A DNA stretch of 6,448 nucleotides, from the NCBI GenBank assembly GCA_013298325.1, contig JAAFHJ010000293.1, positions 1 through 6,448 on the forward strand, in the 5' to 3' direction. The number at the start of each line of letters is the position of its first letter. Positions within the stretch are counted from its first letter, which is position 1. A program made the position numbers and the translations under genes. The stretch is from Myxococcales bacterium. GTDB lineage: Bacteria; Myxococcota_A; Polyangia; Polyangiales; Polyangiaceae. Shown one piece after another: positions 1 through 5,362 of this stretch. The notes under the pieces were generated by a model. It had not been told where the DNA came from. It made no database searches and saw only the letters and a program-made list of their open reading frames with translations.

Positions 1-454
1 CGTAGGGGGTCCACCGATGGCGGCCGGCAGGATCGAGGGGATAGACGTCCGCGGTCGGCTCGGGAAAGGTGAAACGTACAACCCCGCGCAACGGCTCGCC
101 GAGAACGGCCGATTTTTCATCGATCCAGAAGAGAAGTCCGTCGCCGTCACGAACGACGCGACTTGCGCCGATGCGGAGCGTCGTTGCGCTTCGATCGAGG
201 AGCGAAGCGCCCCCTTCGGTTAGGCAAAATCGCCCCTGTTTTCGGTCGTAGAGGATCGCGTTGAGGGTGACGAAGTCCTCGGGGCGGACGGTCTCTCCGC
301 GGAGCTCGGCTTCGCGGCGGGCGGCGGCGAAATAGGGGGAGAAGACGTTGCCGATCATCGCGATCAGCACGACGCCGCGGGCGCCGTCGTCGCTTACGCC
401 GTCGGCGTAGAACCAGCGGTAGCCGTGGGGGGCGACCGGCGCATCGAAGGGGAT
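1..454 (-). CDS. crtC: Carotenoid 1,2-hydratase CrtC, partial; no start codon of its own
   Basis: The reading frame is open from the left edge up into crtD, and its C-terminal part lies outside the window. From position 448 downwards the translation begins FDAPVAPHGYRWFYADG, then VSDDGARG, IGNVFSPYF, LNAILYD, LTEGG and finally LDPAGRHRW. This is the ordered pattern of the CrtC (hydroxyneurosporene synthase) N-terminal half. The family adds water across the 1,2 double bond of acyclic carotenoid ends to give 1-hydroxy carotenoids; residues known to matter for catalysis lie mostly further on and cannot be checked. There is no ATG, GTG or TTG in this frame between about 715 and the conserved start. 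The first GTG (370) and first ATG (357) fall inside the conserved domain. The frame overlaps the 3' end of crtD by about 60 bp and is -1 relative to it, so it may be translated as a fusion with CrtD. The family call is firm; the upper boundary is a placeholder. Confidence 0.85.
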   Translation of the reverse strand, partial: MPFDAPVAPHGYRWFYADGVSDDGARGVVLIAMIGNVFSPYFAAARREAELRGETVRPEDFVTLNAILYDRKQGRFCLTEGGASLLDRSATTLRIGASRVVRDGDGLLFWIDEKSAVLGEPLRGVVRFTFPEPTADVYPLDPAGRHRWTPY

Positions 455-2073
455 GCGGCGACTGCCGCGATCGCCGCGAGCCGTCCGGACAGCGCCGCCA
501 TCGGCACGCCGGCCCCTGGATGAATGCTGCCGCTCGCGAGGAAAAGTCCTGGGATCGGCGTCGTCGCCCCCGGCCGCTGGAAGGCCGAAAAGGGGCCATC
601 GCTCGCCCGGCCGTACAAGGCTCCGCCGGTCGCCGGAAAGCGCTTCGCGAAGTCGTAAGGCGTCCGACGAATCGTCTTCGCCGGGTTGAGTTGGAAGCCG
701 CAGTCGTTCAGCAGGCGGTGAAGGGTCGCTTCGCATCGATCGAGTTCCGCGACGGGGAGGGGGCCATCGTCGCCGATGGCGGGGGCGTTGACGATGAGAA
801 AGAGGCGCGTGACGTCGTCGGCCGCTGGACCGCCCGCGAATTTGCTGGGAGAGACGGCGGGCCCATTTTGACCGGGGGCCCGTCCGTTCGCGACCGCCAG
901 CAAATTCCCTGGCAGAGGCGTCGCGAGAGACGGCGGGCCCACTTTGACGGGGGCCTCGCGATCCTGGGCACAGATGTAGACCGTCGGTTCGCTTGGGAGA
1001 ATCCGCTGGGAAAACAGTTCGCGAAACTCGCGCGCATAATCGTCGGAAAAGACGACGGTGTGGCGCGCAAGTGGGTGGCCGCTCGGTCGCGCGAGCATCG
1101 AGAACGTATAGGCCGACAAAGACCGATCTTCGCGCTCGATCGCCTTCACCGCGCGCGTCGCCTCGGCGCCAAAGAGACCGGTCGCGAGCGCCTGTGCGTC
1201 GCCGGCATGCACGACCAGCCCCGCCGGGACCTCCGTCGCTTCGTTCGTCCGCACGCCGACGACCCGCCCGTAGCGAACGACGATCTCCGAGACGGACGTT
1301 TCGAACTGGAAGGTGACCCCCTGGCGAAGAGCCAATTGATAAAGAGCATTTGCAAGGGCACGCATGCCGCCGGCGACATGAAAGACCCCCTCCTGCTCGA
1401 CGTGGGCGACGAGGGCGAGTGTCGCCGGGGCGGCGAACGGGGAGGAGCCGCAGTAGGTCGCGTAGCGCCCGAAGAGTTGCTGAAGGCGCGGATCGTCGAA
1501 GCGCGCCGCGAGCGATTGATGCAGGGTCCGCAAGCCGTCAATTTCGACCGCCGCACCGAAGCCGCGCTCGGAGAGATCCCGGAGGACGCTCCAGGCGGTC
1601 GGCCGTTGGGCGACGACGAAAGGCTCTTTGACGGTGTCCCAAATCGCCTTTGTCGTCTTTGCGAAGGCGCGAAAGTTTTCAGCCTCTTTCTTGCCGAAGA
1701 AGCTGCCGACCTCGTCGATAGAGGCCTCGACGGTATTTGCCAGGTCGAAGGTCGGCGCGCCATTCTTCCCCGGCGTCCGCCACGCATGGCGGGCAACGAT
1801 GGGGGCGGCGTGCATCGTCACGTGGTCCCGGAGGCGCTCCCCGCAGCGCTCGAAGAGCTCTTCAAAGACCCACGCCATCGTGAGGACGGTCGGTCCACAG
1901 TCGATGGCGTAGCTTTTTCCATCGAATTCAAGCGTATCGATGGCGAGCTTCCCGCCGGCGGTCGCCCCCGCTTCGAGGACGGTCACGCCAAAACCGGCAC
2001 GGGCAAGGTCGATCGCGGCGACCATGCCTGCGACGCCTGCACCGACAACCACCGCTTGATCCCGAGGATTCAC
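394..2073 (-). CDS. crtD: 1-hydroxycarotenoid 3,4-desaturase CrtD (CrtI/CrtD family FAD oxidoreductase)
   Basis: This FAD-dependent desaturase should introduce the 3,4 double bond into 1-hydroxylated carotenoids, acting on the product of CrtC. An N-terminal dinucleotide-binding fold is visible (VVVGAGVAG at residues 8-16, acidic residue E34 in VLEAG, then GGK at 40-42). The C-terminal FAD motif GSIHPGAGVPMAALSGR (about 515-531) has the VPMAALSGR form typical of CrtD rather than the phytoene desaturase form. The GTG at 2073 is chosen because the Rossmann strand starts seven codons later. A TTG at 2124 is possible, but the frame further upstream is only antisense to crtE. No strong ribosome binding site is seen. 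With this start the protein is 559 residues, longer than the roughly 500 usual for the family. The excess is mainly an insertion of about 39 residues near 372-412 and a tail after residue ~535 (MRRSPPTATAG) that has no family look. The tail is where the reading frame leaves the CrtC frame. Substrate is inferred from family and neighbours. Confidence 0.85.
   Translation of the reverse strand: MNPRDQAVVVGAGVAGMVAAIDLARAGFGVTVLEAGATAGGKLAIDTLEFDGKSYAIDCGPTVLTMAWVFEELFERCGERLRDHVTMHAAPIVARHAWRTPGKNGAPTFDLANTVEASIDEVGSFFGKKEAENFRAFAKTTKAIWDTVKEPFVVAQRPTAWSVLRDLSERGFGAAVEIDGLRTLHQSLAARFDDPRLQQLFGRYATYCGSSPFAAPATLALVAHVEQEGVFHVAGGMRALANALYQLALRQGVTFQFETSVSEIVVRYGRVVGVRTNEATEVPAGLVVHAGDAQALATGLFGAEATRAVKAIEREDRSLSAYTFSMLARPSGHPLARHTVVFSDDYAREFRELFSQRILPSEPTVYICAQDREAPVKVGPPSLATPLPGNLLAVANGRAPGQNGPAVSPSKFAGGPAADDVTRLFLIVNAPAIGDDGPLPVAELDRCEATLHRLLNDCGFQLNPAKTIRRTPYDFAKRFPATGGALYGRASDGPFSAFQRPGATTPIPGLFLASGSIHPGAGVPMAALSGRLAAIAAVAASPSMRRSPPTATAGSTPTA
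446..454 (-). other. crtD/crtC frame junction (CCCC run)
   Basis: On the minus strand the crtD frame reads GCA TCC CCT TCG ATG, while the crtC frame reads ATC CCC TTC GAT GCG. The shift needed is -1 (equivalently one extra base), and it falls at a run of four C (449-452). One additional C would join CrtD (…AVAASP) directly to CrtC (FDAPV…) in one frame. A Pro-tRNA reading CCT could slip back onto CCC, so a translational shift is possible, but this is not a classic X XXY YYZ heptamer and no stimulating structure was identified. Confidence 0.5.
836..955. repeat. Repeat-built in-frame insertion within crtD
   Basis: Two direct copies of a ~31-bp sequence lie at 849-880 and 925-955. They share GAGAGACGGCGGGCCCA, then differ by one T/C change and one extra C in the first copy. 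An 11-bp perfect inverted repeat, GAATTTGCTGG at 838-848 and CCAGCAAATTC at 897-907, brackets a 48-bp core that contains the first copy. The stretch encodes about 39 residues of CrtD (starting VKVGPPSLATPL, ending SPSKFAGG). These sit between the family-like segments VYICAQDREAP and RLFLIVNAPAIGDDG, which are adjacent or joined by a short loop in usual CrtD proteins. Both sides remain in one frame. Because of the 1-bp difference the two copies are read in different frames. It looks like a small palindromic interspersed element that has become part of the coding sequence; the exact ends are uncertain. Confidence 0.65.
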
Positions 2074-2103
2074 GGCAAATTCGATGCGCCTGTCGCCACG
2101 ATG

Positions 2104-2125
2104 GTTGCGCGTAGAATCGCGCAAC
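2104..2125. promoter_or_regulatory. Perfect palindrome in the crtD/crtE divergent region (candidate operator)
   Basis: GTTGCGCG (2104-2111), a 6-bp spacer TAGAAT and CGCGCAAC (2118-2125) form a perfect 8+8 bp dyad. It lies in the 81-bp gap between the divergent starts of crtD (2073) and crtE (2155), at 31 and 30 bp from them, almost central. This is the expected place for a shared operator controlling both transcripts. No convincing -35/-10 pair was found on either strand, so promoter positions are not called. The binding protein is unknown. Carotenoid genes elsewhere are controlled by MerR-type CarA/CarH or by CrtJ/PpsR, but this dyad does not match the TGT-N12-ACA site of the latter. Confidence 0.45.
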
Positions 2126-2154
2126 GGAGTTGAAACGTCGGCATCCGAGACCCC

Positions 2155-3081
2155 ATGCAGTCTGAGCGGGCTCTCCTGGGAAGCGGTGTCCGTGGCGCTC
2201 AGCGCCTCGAAGCAGAGTTGCGTGCCTCCGTGGAGGCGCTCCCTGCCGGGGGCGCCCCGGCGCGTCTTGCCGCGGCCGTCGGCGACGCCCTGTTCCCCGG
2301 TGGCCAGCGCCTCCGTCCGCGCCTGTTGCTCGCGATCTGCGCCGCCGAAGGGGGCCAAGATAGCGATTTCGCTTTCGATGCCGCCGTTGCCGTCGAGTGT
2401 GTGCACGCCGCTTCGCTCGTTCACGACGACCTCCCGTGCTTTGACGACGCCGACCTCCGTCGTGGCAAGCCGACGATTCACAAGCGCTACGACGAGGCGA
2501 CCGCCCTCCTTGTTGGGGACGGACTCCTCACGCTCGCCTTCGAACGGCTCGCTGCGAGCGAAGACCCGCGGGCGATTCGTGCACTCCGCATCCTTCTCCG
2601 CGCGACCGGCCTCCATGGCGGGCTCATCGCCGGCCAAGGCTGGGAGCTCGAGCCGTCGACGAAGGTCTCCCCGGACGAAAGCGCCGTGCGTCGCTACCAC
2701 GCCGGAAAAACGTCCGGTCTCTTTGCGGCCGCAGCCGGCATCGGCGCGCTCGCGGCGGGGGCCGATACGACCGCTTACACGGCCCTAGGTTACCGAATTG
2801 GCGGCCTTTACCAGCTCGCCGACGATCTCCTCGACGCCACAGCGACCAGCGCAGCGACCGGCAAATCCTCCGGGCGCGATGCGGCTTTGGAGCGCCCTTC
2901 GCTTGTGCGCATCTACGGCGTTGCCGGGGCCCGTGCCGCCTTCGCGGAGGCCTTCGACGACCTGCTCGCTGCCGCCCCAAATCGTGCAGTATGCATGTTT
3001 CTCGAAGCTGCCCTCTCGCCGATTCGCGCACTGATCCTCCCGGCCGACGCCGCCCCCCGACGTCCCGCGATCGCCGTTTGA
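2155..3081 (+). CDS. crtE: Geranylgeranyl diphosphate synthase CrtE (polyprenyl synthetase family)
   Basis: This soluble trans-prenyltransferase (308 residues, normal for the family) condenses isopentenyl diphosphate with allylic diphosphates, most likely to C20 geranylgeranyl diphosphate, the carotenoid precursor. Visible motifs are GGQRLRP (49-55, substrate diphosphate binding), the first aspartate-rich motif DDLPCFDD (91-98) followed by ADLRRGKP, GQGWELEP (160-167), the conserved lysine in HAGKTSGLF (182-190), and the second motif DDLLD (223-227) with GK at 236-237. The residue five positions before the first motif is alanine (A86), a small residue that leaves room for chains beyond C15. 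Together with the crtC/crtD neighbours this favours CrtE over farnesyl diphosphate synthase IspA, though product length is inferred. The ATG at 2155 has only a weak CGAGA upstream. The gene diverges from crtD and is followed on the same strand, after 55 bp with no clear terminator, by serS. Confidence 0.85.
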   Translation: MQSERALLGSGVRGAQRLEAELRASVEALPAGGAPARLAAAVGDALFPGGQRLRPRLLLAICAAEGGQDSDFAFDAAVAVECVHAASLVHDDLPCFDDADLRRGKPTIHKRYDEATALLVGDGLLTLAFERLAASEDPRAIRALRILLRATGLHGGLIAGQGWELEPSTKVSPDESAVRRYHAGKTSGLFAAAAGIGALAAGADTTAYTALGYRIGGLYQLADDLLDATATSAATGKSSGRDAALERPSLVRIYGVAGARAAFAEAFDDLLAAAPNRAVCMFLEAALSPIRALILPADAAPRRPAIAV

Positions 3082-3136
3082 GCGTGCGCAGTGCGCGCTT
3101 GCAGAAGCGCCGCGAACCTGAAAAAAGCATCGCGTC

Positions 3137-4417
3137 ATGCTGGAAATTTCTTTCATTCGCCAGAACGTCGACCTTGTGCGCGCGGCCATCGCCAACAAGC
3201 GCCTCGACGTAAACCTCGACGACCTTCTCGAGGCCGACAAAGAGCGTCGCGACGCGATGGGCAAGCTGGAGGCGGTCCGCGCACGGAAGAACGAAATCGC
3301 GTCGATCATCCCGAAGGCGAGCAAGGAAGAGCGCCCGGCCCTCATCGAAGAGGGGAAGGCGGTAAAAACCCAGCTGGAACAGCTGGAGCCGGGCATGGCG
3401 GCGATCGCCAAGCGCTACGAAGACCTGATGCTGCGGATTCCCAGCATCCCTCGCCCCGAGGTCCCCGTCGGCAAAGGGGAAGAGGACAACGTCGAGATTC
3501 GCAAGGTCGGCACGAAGCGCGAATTCGCGTTTAAGCCGAAGGACCATGTGGAATTGATGACGGCGCTGAAAATGGTGAACTGGGACGGTCCCCGTCAGTT
3601 CGCCGGCGGTCGTTCCTACGCATTGACTGGCCTCGGAGCGCTCCTCGAAATGGCGGTCACCCGCCTCGCCGTCGACACGCTCGTGGAGCGCGGCCTCAAC
3701 CCGGTGCTGCCGCCGGTGCTCGTTCGCGAGCGGGCAATGACCGGCACCGGGTTCTTCCCGCTCGGTCGCGAAGAGGCCTACAACATCGGCGCCGATGACC
3801 TCTTTCTCGTGGGAACGAGCGAAGTTCCGCTCGTGTCGCTCCACGCCGACCAGGTCCTCGACGCCAAAGACCTGCCGATCCGCTACGCCGGCATCTCCAA
3901 CTGCTTCCGCCGGGAAGCGGGCGCGGCTGGGAAGGACACGCGGGGCCTCTACCGCGTTCATCAGTTCACGAAGGTCGAGCAGGTCGTCTTTTGCGTGCCC
4001 GACGAAGCGGTCGCCGAAGAAGAGCACTACAAGCTCCTCGGAAACGCCGAAGCGATCCTCGCGAAACTCGAGATTCCCTACCGTGTCGCCATCGCATGCA
4101 CCGGCGAAATTGGGCTCGGTCAAACGCGGAAACACGAAGTCGAAAGCTGGATGCCGAGCCGGGAAGCCTACTCGGAGACCCACTCCTGCTCGACGCTCGG
4201 CGACTTCCAGGCGCGCCGATCGAACATTCGCGTGCGCCTCGCCGACGGCAGCACCGCCTTTGCCTACACGCTGAACAACACGGCGGTCGCGAGCCCGCGG
4301 ATCCTCATTCCGCTCCTCGAAAACCACCAGAACGAGGACGGGAGCATCTACGTGCCGCCGGCTCTCCGCCCCTACCTGTTCGGTCGCGAGGTCCTCCGCC
4401 CCAGCGAAGCGATCTGA
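3137..4417 (+). CDS. serS: Seryl-tRNA synthetase
   Basis: This class II aminoacyl-tRNA synthetase charges tRNA-Ser (and the tRNA for selenocysteine where present) with serine in the cytoplasm. The protein is 426 residues, the usual bacterial length, and appears intact. The N-terminus MLEISFIRQNVDLVRAAI is the standard family start and fixes the ATG at 3137. It is followed by the charged long coiled-coil arm that grips the tRNA (about residues 28-105). The catalytic core shows TGTGFFP (from residue 202), GTSEVPL (about 226-232), motif 2 FRREAGAAGKDTRGLYR (from F257), the segment HEVESWMPSREAY, ETHSCSTLGDFQARR, and motif 3 NNTAVASPRILIPLLE (from N380). It lies 55 bp after crtE, probably on a shared or partly shared transcript, with only weak Shine-Dalgarno complementarity (GAAAAAAG, distant). 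A strong terminator follows its stop codon by 17 bp. Nothing suggests truncation or unusual origin. Confidence 0.98.
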   Translation: MLEISFIRQNVDLVRAAIANKRLDVNLDDLLEADKERRDAMGKLEAVRARKNEIASIIPKASKEERPALIEEGKAVKTQLEQLEPGMAAIAKRYEDLMLRIPSIPRPEVPVGKGEEDNVEIRKVGTKREFAFKPKDHVELMTALKMVNWDGPRQFAGGRSYALTGLGALLEMAVTRLAVDTLVERGLNPVLPPVLVRERAMTGTGFFPLGREEAYNIGADDLFLVGTSEVPLVSLHADQVLDAKDLPIRYAGISNCFRREAGAAGKDTRGLYRVHQFTKVEQVVFCVPDEAVAEEEHYKLLGNAEAILAKLEIPYRVAIACTGEIGLGQTRKHEVESWMPSREAYSETHSCSTLGDFQARRSNIRVRLADGSTAFAYTLNNTAVASPRILIPLLENHQNEDGSIYVPPALRPYLFGREVLRPSEAI

Positions 4418-4434
4418 AGGGTCAAAAGCTAACG

Positions 4435-4472
4435 AAAACGCCCGGAAGAGAGTTCTCTTCTGGGCGTTTTTT
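4435..4472. terminator. Bidirectional intrinsic terminator between serS and mtnP
   Basis: AACGCCCGGAAGAG (4437-4450) pairs with CTCTTCTGGGCGTT (4455-4468) in a 14-bp stem with one G-U wobble and a four-base AGTT loop. AAAA precedes it (4435-4438, continuing the stem) and six T follow (4467-4472). It can therefore act as a Rho-independent terminator for serS on the plus strand and, read the other way, for mtnP on the minus strand. It occupies almost all of the 57-bp gap between the convergent stop codons (4417 and 4475). Confidence 0.93.
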
Positions 4473-4474
4473 CG

Positions 4475-5362
4475 TCAGACGTAGCGCTTGAGGAGGGGGC
4501 CGAGTTCCTCGATGCGGGCCTCGGGCCAATGTTCGCGGGGGGTAAGGATCGCGCCGTCGAGGGCGTGCTGGGCGCGGGGCGCCGAAACCGAGCCGCCGAT
4601 CGGGATCGCCGGAATCGCCTTTTCGATGGTTTTTCGCGCGAGTTCCGCGTTCGCGTGGAGCTGACGGACGACCGTTGCGATGTCGACGACCTCCTCTTTC
4701 CAGGCGTCGTAGTCGGTCACCATGCTCATCGGCGCGTAGGAAATCTCTGCTTCGCGGGCGAGCTTCGCCTCGGCGAGGTTCGTCATGCCGACGACGTCCC
4801 AGCCCTGGGCGCGGTGAAAGGCCGACTCGGCGCGCGTGGAGAAGGCGGGCCCCTCCATGTTCACGTAGGTGCCGCCCCGGTGGCAGACGGCACCGGCGTC
4901 GAGGGCCGCTTCGCGCAGAATTTCTTGAAGAATATGGCAGACCGGATCGCCAAAGGCGACGTGGGCGACGATCCCGTTCCCGAAAAAGGTGTGGGCGGAA
5001 GGATCGCGTTTGGTGCGGTCGAAGAATTGGTCCGGGAAGACAAAGTGGCCCGGCGCCAACTCCTCTTTGAGGGAGCCGACCGCGCTCGCTGCGAGGAGCC
5101 AGCGGACGCCAAGTTGCTTGAAGGCATGAATATTCGCGCGATGGGGCAGCTCGGACGGGGAGAGCCGGTGCCCGGCGCCGTGGCGCGGGAGGAAGGCGAC
5201 GCGGCGGCCGGCGAGGGTGCCAATGCGGAAGGTGTCCGAAGGGGCGCCGTACGGCGTGGCGAGGGCGACCTCGTGGACGTCGGTGAGGGCGTCGATGGCG
5301 TAGAGGCCGCTGCCGCCGATGACGCCGATTTCGCAGGAATATTCGCTAGGTAGTTGGCTCAT
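4475..5362 (-). CDS. mtnP: S-methyl-5'-thioadenosine phosphorylase
   Basis: The enzyme splits methylthioadenosine (the by-product of polyamine synthesis and other S-adenosylmethionine reactions) with phosphate into adenine and methylthioribose-1-phosphate, the entry to methionine and purine salvage. The 295-residue protein has the full purine nucleoside phosphorylase family 2 fold. Visible are GVIGGSGLY (13-21, phosphate loop), FLPRHGAGHRLSPSELPHRANI (phosphate contacts, 57-78), SAVGSLKEEL (93-102), MEGPAFSTRAES (169-180), and GMTNLAEAKLAREAEI (192-207). TDYDAW (216-221) carries the two aspartates D217 and D219 that mark preference for 6-amino purines; guanosine/inosine phosphorylases have Asn at this site. 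The ATG at 5362 overlaps the stop codon of the upstream membrane protein gene as ATGA, so translation is probably coupled and both are on one transcript, ending at the terminator at 4435-4472. An S-methyl-5'-thioinosine phosphorylase is the main alternative, but the aspartate pair argues against it. Confidence 0.93.
   Translation of the reverse strand: MSQLPSEYSCEIGVIGGSGLYAIDALTDVHEVALATPYGAPSDTFRIGTLAGRRVAFLPRHGAGHRLSPSELPHRANIHAFKQLGVRWLLAASAVGSLKEELAPGHFVFPDQFFDRTKRDPSAHTFFGNGIVAHVAFGDPVCHILQEILREAALDAGAVCHRGGTYVNMEGPAFSTRAESAFHRAQGWDVVGMTNLAEAKLAREAEISYAPMSMVTDYDAWKEEVVDIATVVRQLHANAELARKTIEKAIPAIPIGGSVSAPRAQHALDGAILTPREHWPEARIEELGPLLKRYV

Noticed and set aside
17..599. Small open frames on both strands near the left edge (17-223 plus, 147-599 minus)
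   Set aside because: The third, minus frame, open to the edge, gives a clear CrtC sequence; the others are Arg/Pro-rich shadows.
849..955. The direct repeats in crtD as a CRISPR array
   Set aside because: There are only two imperfect copies, inside an open reading frame, with no regular spacers and no cas genes.
520..2133. Long plus-strand open frame (537 codons) opposite crtD
   Set aside because: It is a GC-driven shadow rich in Arg, Asp and Glu with no recognisable motif; the minus strand encodes a clear desaturase.
2074..2700. Extension of the crtD frame upstream to an ATG at 2700 (768 residues)
   Set aside because: The extra ~209 residues are antisense to the well-supported crtE coding sequence and show no family features; the desaturase fold begins at about 2050.
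3082..3136. GCGTGCGCAGTGCGCGC after crtE as a possible terminator or leader structure
   Set aside because: The repeat is short and imperfect, has no T tract, and no T-box or riboswitch features are visible.
2624..4327. Long minus-strand open frame (567 codons) opposite crtE and serS
   Set aside because: It is antisense to seryl-tRNA synthetase with all its motifs and has no motif of its own.
4529..5353. Plus-strand open frame (274 codons) opposite mtnP
   Set aside because: It is the antisense shadow of a clear methylthioadenosine phosphorylase.
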